Source of the DNA: Gammaproteobacteria bacterium
Lineage (GTDB): Bacteria > Pseudomonadota > Gammaproteobacteria > Eutrophobiales > Eutrophobiaceae
Length of the DNA stretch: 64,000 nucleotides
Assembly (NCBI GenBank): GCA_004297165.1
Contig: SCUJ01000005.1
Coordinates: forward strand, 186,001 to 250,000
Reading direction: 5' to 3'
The notes below the pieces were generated by a model. The model made no database searches. It saw nothing but the letters and a program-made list of their open reading frames with translations, and was not told the DNA's origin. Of the stretch, positions 19,531-30,883 are shown piece by piece. The number at the start of each line of letters is the position of its first letter. Positions within the stretch are counted from its first letter, which is position 1. Both the position numbers and the translations under genes were made by a program.

Positions 19531-19829
19531 GAAGTTGACTCTGTGAGAAAAAACGAAAGGGTGTTTCTTAATATTGTTAAATTTACGCGGGATATTTCAA
19601 TCCCGTTCGGGCGGCGAACACCCGCCAAGGCATCGGCGAATCGTCCGGTTCAGGCGCGCATCAAGTCTCGCGAGAACCTGTTGTAATGCGTCTAAATTTG
19701 TATATTCGCCTGGGTAAATCCATTACCATATGCGGGCTTTACTATATAGAATCGTTGCCTATTTACCAAGCATCGGAACACATATTTTCACTCGTATTTT
19801 CCGCCTATTGAAACCCATAAAAACGAGCC
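19531..19829. other. Divergent control region between gltA and sucA
   Basis: An AT-rich 299-base spacer without a gene. Near the gltA side it holds a perfect 6-bp inverted repeat CGGGAT-N6-ATCCCG (19588-19605). On the sucA side, runs such as CTATATAGAAT (19742-19752) look promoter-like, but I cannot assign a -35/-10 pair with confidence. Confidence 0.45.
19571..19605 (-). promoter_or_regulatory. Candidate gltA promoter overlapping a palindrome
   Basis: On the minus strand TTGAAA (19600-19595) and CAATAT (19576-19571) are 18 bases apart and 41 bases before the gltA ATG. The perfect inverted repeat CGGGAT-ATTTCA-ATCCCG (19588-19605) covers the -35, so it could be an operator. The regulator is unknown. 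Confidence 0.4.
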
Positions 19830-22670
19830 ATGGGAAATTCTGAGTCATCCTGCCTCTATAGCGGGAATGCCGGTTATATCGAGGAATTATATGAACATTT
19901 TCTGACCGATCCGGATTCACTTCCGGAGCAGTGGCGGGACTACTTCAACCGGCTGCAAGGTCAGGAAGTAACGAATGAGACGCCACACTCGCCTGTGCGT
20001 GAGGCGTTCCGTCAAGCGGCGTTAGCTAAAATTCATCAGGCAGCCGCGCCGGGACCTGCGGCATCCGACCACGGCAAACAAGTGGCGGTTATAAATCTTA
20101 TCGAAGCCTATCGTGTCCGGGGTCACCGCCAGGCAGAACTCGACCCCTTGAAGCAACATGAACGGCCGCATGTTCCCGAACTTGACCTCGCCTATCATCA
20201 CCTGCATGCAGCCGACCTTGATTCCAGTTTCAATACCGGCACCCTGCATGCCGAGGCCGAGATCAGCCTGCGCGAGATCGTCGACATCCTCAAGGCAACT
20301 TACTGCCGGACGATTGGCGCGGAATTCATGCATATCACGGAGACCGATGAGAAGAGATGGATCCAGGAACGCCTGGAAAGAAGCCTCGGCAACCCGGAAT
20401 TTTCCGCCGCCCGCAGAACACGCATCCTGCATGCCCTGATCGCCGCCAATCTGTTGGAAGAGCATCTGCATCATAAATATGTAGGACAAAAACGCTTTTC
20501 CCTGGAGGGCGGCGACAGCCTGATCCCCTTGCTGGATGAACTCATCAATGCCGCCAGAGAGCATGGCGTACAGGAGGTTGTGATGGGCATGGCTCATCGC
20601 GGCCGACTGAATGTCCTGGTCAACATCATGGGAAAACTGCCGCGGGAACTCTTCGATGAATTCGAAGGCCGCGGCAATGAATCGACCTCCCAGGGCGATG
20701 TGAAATACCACCTGGGCTATTCTTCGGATATCCAGACCGAACACGGCGCGATCCATCTGACCCTCGCATTCAACCCTTCGCATCTCGAGATCATCGATCC
20801 GGTTGTGGAGGGCTCCGTAAGGGCCCGTCAGGATCGCCGGCAGGATCGTCAGCGCGAACAGGTAATCCCCGTCCTCATCCACGGCGATGCCGCCTTCGCC
20901 GGGCAGGGCGTGATCATGGAGACATTCAATCTGTCGCAGACCCGGGGTTACACAACCGGCGGCACGGTGCATATCATCATTAACAACCAGATTGGTTTCA
21001 CCACCAGCGATCCGCTCGACTCGCGTTCTTCGCTCTACTGCACGGATGTCGCCAAGATGGTTCAGGCGCCGATCTTTCATGTCAACGGCGACGACCCTGA
21101 AGCGGTGGTGTTCGTCACCCGGCTGGCGCTCGATTTCCGTTTCTGCTTCAAGAAGGATGTCGTCATCGACATGATCTGTTACCGGAAACACGGCCACAGC
21201 GAGGCCGATGAGCCTGGGGCGACACAACCGACCATGTACCGCAAGATTCGGATGCACACCGGCGTCAGAGAGGGCTATGCCGACTTGCTGCGGCAACAGC
21301 AGATCGTGACCGCCGCGCAGATCGATGCAATGACCGCGGCATATCTTGCCCGTCTTGAGGGCAACCAACCGGTGGTGGAGTTGAGCCGGACCCCGGGGGA
21401 TGCGCGATTTCAAATCAATTTCGCGCCTTACAAGGGCAAGGTCTGGACGGAGCCTGCGACCACCGCCATCGACGCTGCGACGATCCGGCGACTCACCGAG
21501 CGGATCACTGCTTTACCCGCGCATTTCACTTTGCACCCATCGGTACAGAAGATAATCGCCAGTCGCAAACTCATGGGCAAAGGGGATCTGGCGATGGACT
21601 GGGGTTTCGCCGAGACGCTGGCCTATGCCTCCCTGCTGGAAGAGGGTCATCCCATACGCCTTTCCGGACAGGACAGCGGCCGGGGTACCTTTTTTCATCG
21701 TCATGCGGTCATCCATAATCAGACGGATGGCGACACCTACCTGCCATTGCAACACCTGCACGAGGGTCAAGCCCCCTTTCTCGTGGTCAACTCGACCCTC
21801 TCGGAAGAGGCGGTCCTCGCCTTCGAATACGGTTACAGCAGCGCCGAGCCGAAGGCGCTGGTCATCTGGGAGGCGCAATTCGGCGATTTCGCCAACGGTG
21901 CGCAGGTCGTGTTCGATCAGTTCATCAGCTCCTGCGAGGCCAAATGGGGCCGCTATTGCGGACTCACGGTGTTCCTCCCCCACGGTTTTGACGGCCAGGG
22001 ACCGGAGCACTCCTCGGCTCGGCTCGAAAGATTTCTGCAACTCTGTGCTGGGGAGAACATGCAGATCTGTTTCCCCAGCACGCCTGCCCAGATGTTTCAC
22101 CTGCTGCGCCGCCAGGTGCTGCGGCCTTACCGCAAACCTCTGATCGTGATGAGCCCCAAGAGCCTTCTGCGGCACAAACTTTCGGTTTCGCCGGTGGATT
22201 CGTTAAAACATCGCTTCCTCACCGTCATCGACGAAATCGATCCGATCCCGAAACCCGAAGTCACCCGGCTCCTGATCTGCTCGGGCAAGGTCTATTTCGA
22301 TCTGCTGGAGGCCAGACGCCTGAAGAAACTGGCGAATGTGGCCATCGCCAGGCTTGAGCAGCTTTACCCGTTCCCCAGCGCGGACCTGAAGGCCGTTATC
22401 GACAGTTACGCCAATCTGCGGGAGGTCATCTGGGTGCAGGAGGAGCCGAAGAATCAGGGCGGCTGGTATTTCATGCAGTCGCGCGGGACGATGCTCGGCT
22501 GTCTGAGCGAGCGCCATGCCTTCGGCTATGCCGGCCGATTCTACTCGGCTTCGCCCGCCACCGGTCATATCAAACTGCATCTCGAGCAACAGAAGACCCT
22601 GGTGAATGAGGCGTTGTTGAATCGGATTGAGATTTCCGGAAAAGCGCCAATCACTCGATATGCGATATAG
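19830..22670 (+). CDS. sucA: 2-oxoglutarate dehydrogenase E1 component
   Basis: A 946-residue thiamine-diphosphate enzyme that decarboxylates 2-oxoglutarate and transfers the succinyl group to the E2 lipoyl domain. Blocks include the N-terminal E2-binding start (SGNAGYIEELYEHFLTDPDS), GMAHRGRLNVLVNIMGK, the ThDP-binding DDPEAVVFVTRLALDFR region and RHKLSVSPV near the C-terminus. Length is normal. sucB follows after 127 bases containing a hairpin, then lpdA, so the whole complex is encoded together. sucCD are not in the window. Confidence 0.97.
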   Translation: MGNSESSCLYSGNAGYIEELYEHFLTDPDSLPEQWRDYFNRLQGQEVTNETPHSPVREAFRQAALAKIHQAAAPGPAASDHGKQVAVINLIEAYRVRGHRQAELDPLKQHERPHVPELDLAYHHLHAADLDSSFNTGTLHAEAEISLREIVDILKATYCRTIGAEFMHITETDEKRWIQERLERSLGNPEFSAARRTRILHALIAANLLEEHLHHKYVGQKRFSLEGGDSLIPLLDELINAAREHGVQEVVMGMAHRGRLNVLVNIMGKLPRELFDEFEGRGNESTSQGDVKYHLGYSSDIQTEHGAIHLTLAFNPSHLEIIDPVVEGSVRARQDRRQDRQREQVIPVLIHGDAAFAGQGVIMETFNLSQTRGYTTGGTVHIIINNQIGFTTSDPLDSRSSLYCTDVAKMVQAPIFHVNGDDPEAVVFVTRLALDFRFCFKKDVVIDMICYRKHGHSEADEPGATQPTMYRKIRMHTGVREGYADLLRQQQIVTAAQIDAMTAAYLARLEGNQPVVELSRTPGDARFQINFAPYKGKVWTEPATTAIDAATIRRLTERITALPAHFTLHPSVQKIIASRKLMGKGDLAMDWGFAETLAYASLLEEGHPIRLSGQDSGRGTFFHRHAVIHNQTDGDTYLPLQHLHEGQAPFLVVNSTLSEEAVLAFEYGYSSAEPKALVIWEAQFGDFANGAQVVFDQFISSCEAKWGRYCGLTVFLPHGFDGQGPEHSSARLERFLQLCAGENMQICFPSTPAQMFHLLRRQVLRPYRKPLIVMSPKSLLRHKLSVSPVDSLKHRFLTVIDEIDPIPKPEVTRLLICSGKVYFDLLEARRLKKLANVAIARLEQLYPFPSADLKAVIDSYANLREVIWVQEEPKNQGGWYFMQSRGTMLGCLSERHAFGYAGRFYSASPATGHIKLHLEQQKTLVNEALLNRIEISGKAPITRYAI

Positions 22671-22698
22671 CGACGCTTTCGATCCTGTAGGGAGTACT

Positions 22699-22714
22699 CC
22701 TCTATCTGTAGAGG
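22699..22714 (+). other. Hairpin in the sucA-sucB spacer
   Basis: A perfect 6-bp stem CCTCTA with loop TCTG and TAGAGG, 29 bases after the sucA stop, with no T-run. It may be an mRNA processing or 3'-protecting element that lets sucA and sucB transcript levels differ. Confidence 0.4.
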
Positions 22715-22797
22715 TTACGCTGTTGCTAGAATAGTTGTCGTGCGCCTGATGTGGCAGGTGTATTTCTCAGATTGTATGACTTGTTAAGGAGGCATCT

Positions 22798-24222
<1,425 letters not shown>

Positions 24223-24247
24223 TCATGCGGCATCGCCGGGAGGCGCG

Positions 24248-25672
24248 GTGAAAAATTACGATGTCGTGGTCATCGGGGCGGGACCGGGTGGATATCCTGC
24301 GGCGATCCGCTGCGCCCAGCTTGGTCTGGCTACGGCCTGCATCGACAAGTGGCTGGATCCCGAAGGCGGTCCGGTCCCTGGCGGCACCTGTCTCAATGCG
24401 GGCTGCATCCCGTCCAAGGCCCTGCTGGATACCTCCCATCAATACAGTTTCATCAAGCACGAGGCCCAGGAGCACGGGATTCACAGCGCCGGCGTGACGC
24501 TGGATGTCCACCGGATGATGACCCGTAAAAACCGGATCGTGAAGACCCTGACCCAGGGCATCGGCGGACTGTTCAGAAAATACAATGTGGAATGGTTGCC
24601 GGGCGAGGCGCGAATGTTATCGGATCGGTTGATCGAGGTCTCGCCCGTGGGCAAGGAAGCGGGTGAAACCTACCCGGTCACCACCCGCCATGTGATCATC
24701 GCCACGGGTTCAGTGCCCGCCGCAATCTCCGTCGCGCAGGTTGATAATCGTCTGATAGTCGATTCCAGCGGCGCCCTCGCCTTTACGGACATCCCCCCCC
24801 GTCTGGGGATCCTGGGCGCCGGGGTGATCGGGCTCGAATTGGGCAGTGTCTGGGGCCGCCTGGGTTCCAAGGTCGTCATATTGGAGGCGCTCGACCGGTT
24901 TCTGGAACCGGTGGATCGCAAGGTTGCCGAAAGCGCCTTCAGGCTTTTGGGTGCGCAAGGCCTCGACATCAGGCTGGGTTGCCGGGTAACAGGCACGGGA
25001 TCCAACAACCGGGAAGTTACCGTCAATTACGAAAACCAGCAGGAAAAACAGCAACTGACCGTCGATAAACTCATCGTGGCGGCCGGCCGCAAGCCCAATA
25101 CCAAAGGACTTGGCGCGGTCGATATCGGCATCGAGATCTCCGAACACGGCTTCATCCACGTCGACGAGCATTGTCGGACCAACCTCACGAATATCTACGC
25201 GGTCGGCGATGTTGTACGCGGCCCGATGCTGGCGCACAAGGCCACGGCCGAGGGTATCATGGCCGCGGAGCGGATCGCCGGACACAAATCAAGCGTCAAT
25301 TACTCAGCCATTCCCGGCGTTGTCTACACCTGGCCGGAGATCGCCTGGGTGGGCAGGACCAGCCAGCAACTCGAAGCGGAGGCCATCGACTTTCGCAGCG
25401 GCGAATTTCCCTTCGCCGCGAGCGGTCGGGCGCGGGCCTCGGGCAGCAGCGACGGACTGGTTAGAATATTTACAGATACGAAAACCGATCGGATCCTGGG
25501 CGTGCATATCCTGGGACCCCATGCCTCCGAGTTGATCGCCGAGGCCGTGACCGCCATGGAATTCGACGGTTGCGGAGAAGACCTCGCGAAGATAATCCAC
25601 GCCCATCCCACGCTTAGCGAGGCCCTGCACGAGGCGGCGCTGGCTGCTGGCGGTCACAGCCTGCATATTTGA
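24248..25672 (+). CDS. lpdA: Dihydrolipoyl dehydrogenase (E3)
   Basis: A 474-residue FAD disulfide oxidoreductase that reoxidises dihydrolipoyl groups with NAD+. The FAD fold is VVIGAGPGGYPAAIR, the redox-active disulfide is GGTCLNAGCIPSKALL, a second dinucleotide fold is LGILGAGVIGLELGSVWGRLG, and the C-terminal His-Glu pair is in HAHPTLSEALHEA. The start is GTG at 24248 behind an AGGCGCG-type weak site. It ends the sucA-sucB-lpdA group and is followed immediately by a bidirectional terminator. Confidence 0.96.
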   Translation: MKNYDVVVIGAGPGGYPAAIRCAQLGLATACIDKWLDPEGGPVPGGTCLNAGCIPSKALLDTSHQYSFIKHEAQEHGIHSAGVTLDVHRMMTRKNRIVKTLTQGIGGLFRKYNVEWLPGEARMLSDRLIEVSPVGKEAGETYPVTTRHVIIATGSVPAAISVAQVDNRLIVDSSGALAFTDIPPRLGILGAGVIGLELGSVWGRLGSKVVILEALDRFLEPVDRKVAESAFRLLGAQGLDIRLGCRVTGTGSNNREVTVNYENQQEKQQLTVDKLIVAAGRKPNTKGLGAVDIGIEISEHGFIHVDEHCRTNLTNIYAVGDVVRGPMLAHKATAEGIMAAERIAGHKSSVNYSAIPGVVYTWPEIAWVGRTSQQLEAEAIDFRSGEFPFAASGRARASGSSDGLVRIFTDTKTDRILGVHILGPHASELIAEAVTAMEFDGCGEDLAKIIHAHPTLSEALHEAALAAGGHSLHI

Positions 25673-25698
25673 AAAAAACGTCGTTCGCGACGATTTTT
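25672..25698. terminator. Bidirectional intrinsic terminator between lpdA and purF
   Basis: A CGTCG stem, TTCG tetraloop and CGACG stem (25679-25692) is flanked by seven As on the left and ATTTTT on the right. It therefore works as an intrinsic terminator for lpdA transcripts and, read on the other strand, gives a U-run for purF transcripts. It sits exactly between the two convergent genes. Confidence 0.8.
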
Positions 25699-25720
25699 CA
25701 ATCGTCCATCAACAATCTTT

Positions 25721-27241
25721 TTAATAGTTGTTGTTGGTGAGATCCGTAAGGTGCGAATCGCCCTGCTCGCGGTGATTCTTCGCCGCGTCATTCCTCAACC
25801 TCGAGATCTGCGCCAGGTAATCGCCGCTGACATTCCCGGTGACATAATTACCCGTGAAACACGAGGTATCGAAGTTGACGATATCCGGATTGCCGGCTCT
25901 CGCGGCTTCAATTAAATCATCGAGATCCTGATAGATGATGCGATCCGCGCCCAGGGACTGGCAGATCTCGGTTTCCGTACGGTTGCATGCGATGAGTTCC
26001 TCGACGGTCGGCATGTCGATGCCGTAGACGTTGGGATAGCGCACCGGCGGTGCCGCGGAGGCGAAATAGACCTTGCGCGCGCCCGCCTCCCGCGCCATCT
26101 GAATGATCTCCTTCGAGGTCGTTCCCCGCACGATCGAATCGTCCACAAGCAGGACATGCTTGTCCTTGAATTCGAGTTCGATCGCGTTGAGCTTCTGCCG
26201 CACGGACTTGCGGCGCACATTCTGGCCCGGCATGATGAAGGTCCGGGGGATGTAGCGATTCTTGATGAAACCCTCGCGGTACTTGACGCCGATATCATGG
26301 GCCAGAGGAATGGCGGCGGTCCGGCCGGTATCGGGGATGGGGATGACCACATCGATATCATGATCCGGCCATTCCCGCAGGATCTTTCTGGCCAGCGCTT
26401 CCCCCATGCGCAACCGCGCCTTGTAAACCGAGATCTTGTCGATTATCGAATCCGGGCGCGCGAGATACACCAATTCGAAAATGCAGGGACAATATTGCGG
26501 ATTACGCGAGCACTGTTGCGTGAGCAACTCACCATCGGCGGAGATGAATACCGCCTCGCCGGGTTCGATGTCCCGGATCAACTCAAATCCCAGGGTATCG
26601 ATGACCACGCTTTCCGAGGTGACGATATATTCCCGTCCCTTGTCGGTCACCCTGCCGCCGAAGACCACGGGCCGAATGCCAAACGGATCCCGGAAACCGA
26701 GGAGACCCACTCCGGCGATCATGGCCACCACCGCATAACCACCCTGGCAGCGTTGATGCAGCCGGCTCACCGCGGCGAAGATATCCTCGGGTTGCAGCTG
26801 ATGACTTACCTTACCCGCCTTTTGCAGTTCGTCCGCCAGGATGTTTAAAAGAACCTCCGAATCGGATTGGGTATTGAGGTGCCGCAATCCCCCGGTGACC
26901 AACTCATGCCTGAGTTCATCTCCGTTGGTGAGATTGCCGTTATGCGCGAGGCTGATCCCATAGGGATGATTGACATAGAACGGTTGCGCCTCCGCCGAGG
27001 ATGAACTGCCGGCGGTCGGATAGCGCACATGGCCGATGCCCATGTTGCCCAATTGTCTGAGCATGTGCCGGGTGTGAAAAACGTCGCGTACCAGCCCATT
27101 ATCCTTCCGCAGGAAGAACTGCGAACCGGCGCAGGTCACCATTCCGGCGGCATCCTGGCCACGATGCTGAAGCACAGTCAATCCGTCAAAAAGCGATTGG
27201 CTGACCAGATTCTTCGCCACGATGCCGATGATACCGCACAT
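25721..27241 (-). CDS. purF: Amidophosphoribosyltransferase
   Basis: A 506-residue enzyme for the first committed step of purine synthesis (PRPP plus glutamine to phosphoribosylamine). The N-terminal glutamine amidotransferase nucleophile is Cys2 (MCGIIGI), and the PRPP loop is [16 protein letters not shown]. Length is normal. It is the last gene in the minus-strand run accD-folC-dedD-cvpA-purF, with cvpA ending 20 bases upstream. Confidence 0.97.
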   Translation of the reverse strand: MCGIIGIVAKNLVSQSLFDGLTVLQHRGQDAAGMVTCAGSQFFLRKDNGLVRDVFHTRHMLRQLGNMGIGHVRYPTAGSSSSAEAQPFYVNHPYGISLAHNGNLTNGDELRHELVTGGLRHLNTQSDSEVLLNILADELQKAGKVSHQLQPEDIFAAVSRLHQRCQGGYAVVAMIAGVGLLGFRDPFGIRPVVFGGRVTDKGREYIVTSESVVIDTLGFELIRDIEPGEAVFISADGELLTQQCSRNPQYCPCIFELVYLARPDSIIDKISVYKARLRMGEALARKILREWPDHDIDVVIPIPDTGRTAAIPLAHDIGVKYREGFIKNRYIPRTFIMPGQNVRRKSVRQKLNAIELEFKDKHVLLVDDSIVRGTTSKEIIQMAREAGARKVYFASAAPPVRYPNVYGIDMPTVEELIACNRTETEICQSLGADRIIYQDLDDLIEAARAGNPDIVNFDTSCFTGNYVTGNVSGDYLAQISRLRNDAAKNHREQGDSHLTDLTNNNY

Positions 27242-27261
27242 ATTTTTTCTTACATCCTCGG

Positions 27262-27768
27262 TTAGATGGAACGGGCCATAGCGTAATTATGATACTTGGC
27301 CACGTTTTCAGGGAGCATTGCGCTGCCCCAGACGGCTATCCGCACAAACGGCTGCAGCATGATCGATTGCCGCCACCAGTCTTCCCGTGGATAGGCGGTG
27401 AATCCAGCCAGGAAAACGACTACCGACACGATGAATCCGCCCAGACTCAAACCCAGCAGGAAACCAAGGATCCGGTCAGGGACCGTCAGACCCGTCTTGC
27501 CCAGCAATTTCACGACAAAAAATCCTGCCAGACTCATAATCATCAGGGTGATGATGAACAACCCGATGAAGGCGAGGATATTGCGCAGGAAGGGGCTATC
27601 CACATAGCCCGTCAATAACGGCGAAAAGGCCCCGCTAAATTTCGAAGTCACGGCGAAGGCGACTATCCAGGCGGCAATGGAAAAAGCGATGTTCAGAAAG
27701 CCGTAAAACAACCCGACTATTCCAGGGATAAAGAGTACGGCCAAGATGATGATGTCTACGGTTTGCAT
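27262..27768 (-). CDS. cvpA: CvpA family inner membrane protein
   Basis: A 168-residue protein with four hydrophobic segments (about residues 5-20, 27-48, 62-88, 102-124), the CvpA/colicin V production family. The family is linked to envelope homeostasis and colicin V sensitivity; its molecular activity is not established. Position directly upstream of purF is the classical cvpA-purF arrangement and supports the call. The N-terminus [24 protein letters not shown] is typical. Confidence 0.92.
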   Translation of the reverse strand: MQTVDIIILAVLFIPGIVGLFYGFLNIAFSIAAWIVAFAVTSKFSGAFSPLLTGYVDSPFLRNILAFIGLFIITLMIMSLAGFFVVKLLGKTGLTVPDRILGFLLGLSLGGFIVSVVVFLAGFTAYPREDWWRQSIMLQPFVRIAVWGSAMLPENVAKYHNYAMARSI

Positions 27769-27795
27769 GGTCGATATCGGGGCGTCCGCGATTGG

Positions 27796-28437
27796 TCATG
27801 GGTATTGCATGACGATGCCTTCCACGTGCAACGAATCCTTCAACTTCGCTGCCAGCGTGACGGCATCGGAGCGCGTCAATTCCGGTCCGACCCGCACCCG
27901 ATAGGCCATGGCGCCTTCCTGCTGGAGAGGTTCCACGAAGGAAGTGAAACCGAGGCCCCTGGCCCGGTCATGCAACGTTTTGGCGTTCGCTTCAGTCGTG
28001 AAGCTGCCGATCTGCACGACCCAGGCGTTAAGCCCGCCATTGCCGGTCCGTGGTTTTTCCACGGCGGTCTTCGGCACATCCTTTTCCGGCTGCGACGCCG
28101 GGGATACGGGCTGGACCGCCGCTTGTGGCGCGGGCGCTTTCGTTACCGCCTTGGGTTCCGGTTGTACATCGGGCGTGGTTTCCTGGGGCGCTACTGTTAT
28201 CCCCGATCCCGATGCAGTAACCGGAACAGTCTCCAGAGGGGATGGCGGGGGATCGGTAAGCGGTTTGATCCGCGAGCTGAACTGGGTATCGGGGCGCGGC
28301 GGGATATTGGTCTCGGTGATCTCCGTCTCTTTCTGGGCGGAATTATCGAGGAGCATGGGTATGAAAATGACCGCGAGCATCACGAGGACTGCGGCGCCGA
28401 TTAGACGTTCCTTCAAGCGACGTTGCATGAATATCAC
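27796..28437 (-). CDS. dedD: SPOR domain protein, DedD-like
   Basis: A 213-residue bitopic protein. It has a basic N-terminus ([13 protein letters not shown]), one membrane segment (~13-31), a long Pro/Thr/Ala-rich periplasmic linker (~35-135), and a C-terminal SPOR domain (~140-213, GLNAWVVQIGSFTTEANAKTL...YRVRVGPELTRSDA). SPOR domains bind denuded septal peptidoglycan, so a role in cell division is expected. It overlaps the folC stop by four bases and precedes cvpA by 27 bases, the standard order. Confidence 0.9.
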   Translation of the reverse strand: MIFMQRRLKERLIGAAVLVMLAVIFIPMLLDNSAQKETEITETNIPPRPDTQFSSRIKPLTDPPPSPLETVPVTASGSGITVAPQETTPDVQPEPKAVTKAPAPQAAVQPVSPASQPEKDVPKTAVEKPRTGNGGLNAWVVQIGSFTTEANAKTLHDRARGLGFTSFVEPLQQEGAMAYRVRVGPELTRSDAVTLAAKLKDSLHVEGIVMQYP

Positions 28438-29756
28438 ATCTCCCGATGCAGTCGGTTGAGCGCGGCAGCCACGGTCAGGAATGAACCGGTAACGACGACC
28501 CGGTCGCCCGGCCTGGCTTCATGACCCAGAAATTCAAAGGCTGCTTGCATATCGTCAAAGGTCTTGATGCTTGCGGGATTCACATACCGGCCGAGTCGTT
28601 CTGCGAGGATTGCCGCCGGCATCCCCCGCTCGCCTTGTGTGGGCACAACATACCAGAAATCGGCGGAATTTGAGAGGGCGGCAAGCGCCTGATCGTGGTT
28701 TTTATCGCCCAACATGCCGATAAGGATCCGGGTGCGTCCAGCGGCTGGGTGCGCCGCCAGATTTACGGCCAGTTCCGCCATGGATTGCCGGTTATGCGCG
28801 ACATCGAGGATATACTCGACTGGACCGGGTAGCACCTGGTACCTGCCGGGCATCTGGAACTCATTGATAACTTTGGCGATAACCGGCTCGGGCACGGGAT
28901 ATCGCCCTGCGAGCAGACTTATAACCATCAACACGCCGGTGGCATTGCGGATCAGATAGGCGTTATCCGGACGAAAACAGGGGAGGTTTGTAAACGACCC
29001 CGCGTCCTGGGATCGCCAGGACCAGCGTCCTCCCTCCTTCCGTGCCTCGAAATCCCGGCCGGCCAGGTGAAGTTTTGCGCCCGCCTGTCGGGCGCCATCC
29101 ATGATGCTTTGCGGCGGCTGTGGATCGGAGCAGACCGCGGGCCGGCCTCGCCGGAAGATCCCCGCCTTCTCCCGCCCGATCGACTCACGATCCGACCCCA
29201 GCCACTGCTCGTGATCGATATCTATGGTACAGACCAGCGCCACGTCCGCATCCACGATATTCACGGCGTCGAGACGCCCGCCGAGTCCAACCTCAAGAAT
29301 GGCGATCTCCACTTGTTCCCGGTGGAAGATGTCCAAAGCCGCCAGTGTGCCGAATTCGAAATAGGTCAGGGAAATCCCACCCCGCTCGTTCTCGATGCGG
29401 GCGAAGGATCTACAGAGTTGCGCGTCGCATGCTTCGCTGCCGTTGATGCGGATGCGTTCGTTATACCGCCGCAGATGGGGCGAGGTGTAACAGCCGGTTT
29501 TGTATCCGGCCGCGGTGTAGATTTTTTCGAGCATGGATGCGCTCGTGCCCTTGCCGTTCGTTCCGCTGATGCTGATGACCCCGAACGGGGTTTGTGGCGG
29601 CAGCAATCTCGTGGCGACCTGCGTCACCCGTTCGAGACCAAGATCGATGGCCCTGACATGGAGAGATTCCTGCCAGCGCAGCCATTCCTCCAGGGACGAA
29701 TTTTCCGAGAGCGCTACTGAACTTCTCACACTGTTTGAAACTTTAAGCCCGCGCAT
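28434..29756 (-). CDS. folC: Bifunctional folylpolyglutamate/dihydrofolate synthase
   Basis: A Mur-ligase-like ATP enzyme adding glutamate to dihydropteroate and folates. The P-loop is [19 protein letters not shown], and [23 protein letters not shown] is the family N-terminus. I place the start at ATG 29756, overlapping the accD stop by 14 bases; GTG at 29729 is an alternative that would also give a normal length (~430). The frame is open to 29804 but that part is not conserved. dedD overlaps its end. Confidence 0.93.
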   Translation of the reverse strand: MRGLKVSNSVRSSVALSENSSLEEWLRWQESLHVRAIDLGLERVTQVATRLLPPQTPFGVISISGTNGKGTSASMLEKIYTAAGYKTGCYTSPHLRRYNERIRINGSEACDAQLCRSFARIENERGGISLTYFEFGTLAALDIFHREQVEIAILEVGLGGRLDAVNIVDADVALVCTIDIDHEQWLGSDRESIGREKAGIFRRGRPAVCSDPQPPQSIMDGARQAGAKLHLAGRDFEARKEGGRWSWRSQDAGSFTNLPCFRPDNAYLIRNATGVLMVISLLAGRYPVPEPVIAKVINEFQMPGRYQVLPGPVEYILDVAHNRQSMAELAVNLAAHPAAGRTRILIGMLGDKNHDQALAALSNSADFWYVVPTQGERGMPAAILAERLGRYVNPASIKTFDDMQAAFEFLGHEARPGDRVVVTGSFLTVAAALNRLHREM

Positions 29757-30621
29757 CTGCGGGCGGGACCGGCAGATGTAACAGCAGCGCCAGGATGGCC
29801 GCAATGCGGTCGCGCATCTCGCGCCGGTCCAGGATCATATCTATCGCGCCATGTTCCAGCAGGAATTCGCTGCGTTGGAATCCCTCCGGCAGCGTTTGCC
29901 TGACGGTCTGTTCGATCACCCGCGGTCCGGCAAAGCCTATCAAGGCATCAGGCTCGGCCACATTGATGTCGCCCAATGTGGCCAGGCTTGCCGAGACCCC
30001 GCCGGTGGTCGGATCGGTAAGGACCGAGATGTAGGGCAGCCCCCGACGGCGCAGATTCCCGAGCGCGGCGCTGGTCTTGGCCATCTGCATGAGCGAGATA
30101 ATCCCCTCCTGCATACGCGCGCCGCCGCTCGCGGCGAAGGACACCAGGGGGCAACCGGTCTCGATCGCCGTTTCCACCGCCAGGGTGAAACGCTCACCGA
30201 CCACGGATCCCATCGAGCCGCCCATGAATTCGAATTCGAAGGCGCAGGCGATCACGGGAATCGACTTGATCTGGCCTCGGATGGCGATGAGGGCATCGTC
30301 CTCGCCGGTCTGTTTCTGCGCCTGCGTCAGGCGATCGCGATACTTCTTGGTATCTCTGAACCTCAGCTTGTCCACCGGTTTGATGCCGGCGCCGATCTCG
30401 GTCCGGGACTCCCGATCCAGAAAAGCGTCCAGGCGGTCACGCGCGCGAATCCGCATGTGGTGGGCGCACTTGGGGCACACCTCCATGTTGCGCGACAACT
30501 CCGCGCGATAGAGGACGGCGCCGCAGCGATTGCATTTCGTCCATAATCCTTCCGGCACGGTCCGTCGGGAGACGCCATTGGTCTTGATGCTGGAGGGCAG
30601 TAATTTCTTGAACCAGTTCAT
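29743..30621 (-). CDS. accD: Acetyl-CoA carboxylase carboxyltransferase beta subunit
   Basis: A 292-residue subunit that, with AccA, transfers carboxyl from biotin to acetyl-CoA for fatty-acid synthesis. The N-terminal zinc finger is CNRCGAV...CPKCAHHM (C-x2-C-x15-C-x2-C). Carboxyltransferase blocks [14 protein letters not shown] and [12 protein letters not shown] form the oxyanion holes. Length is normal. It lies downstream of trpF and the 71-residue HTH gene and directly upstream of folC. Confidence 0.97.
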   Translation of the reverse strand: MNWFKKLLPSSIKTNGVSRRTVPEGLWTKCNRCGAVLYRAELSRNMEVCPKCAHHMRIRARDRLDAFLDRESRTEIGAGIKPVDKLRFRDTKKYRDRLTQAQKQTGEDDALIAIRGQIKSIPVIACAFEFEFMGGSMGSVVGERFTLAVETAIETGCPLVSFAASGGARMQEGIISLMQMAKTSAALGNLRRRGLPYISVLTDPTTGGVSASLATLGDINVAEPDALIGFAGPRVIEQTVRQTLPEGFQRSEFLLEHGAIDMILDRREMRDRIAAILALLLHLPVPPADARA

Positions 30622-30664
30622 CGGTTTTTATATCGAGTCGCGCGGCGACGAATGGGCGCCGCGA

Positions 30665-30880
30665 TTATTGCGCTGCATCCGGACGCGACTGATCCCGGTA
30701 TTTCAGCTTGAGGCGCAGCAGCTCGATAGCCATGTCGGGCACCTCCTCATGCTGGGTTGCCTCGTTTGACAGCAACCAGCGATCCACGGTCTCGCGCTTC
30801 ACCTTCAACATCTCCGCCACGTCGCGACGGTCGAGCTGGTTATCGCTGATCATTTCAATCAGATAGTCACGGTTATTCAT
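30665..30880 (-). CDS. Small helix-turn-helix protein
   Basis: A 71-residue protein. Residues ~15-40 (LDRRDVAEMLKVKRETVDRWLLS) read as a helix-turn-helix of the phage-repressor or excisionase type, followed by a helical tail (VPDMAIELLRLKLKYR). It sits three bases after trpF and 43 bases before accD, where many relatives carry trpB and trpA. Tight packing, a clean ATG at 30880 and charged helical composition support coding. It has no effector domain, so it may be a small DNA-binding regulator. No characterised family is known to me. Confidence 0.72.
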   Translation of the reverse strand: MNNRDYLIEMISDNQLDRRDVAEMLKVKRETVDRWLLSNEATQHEEVPDMAIELLRLKLKYRDQSRPDAAQ

Positions 30881-30883
30881 GGG

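Noticed and set aside
20022-21413. 463-residue open frame antisense to sucA
   Set aside because: It lies wholly inside sucA with the composition expected of a GC-rich shadow frame and resembles no family.
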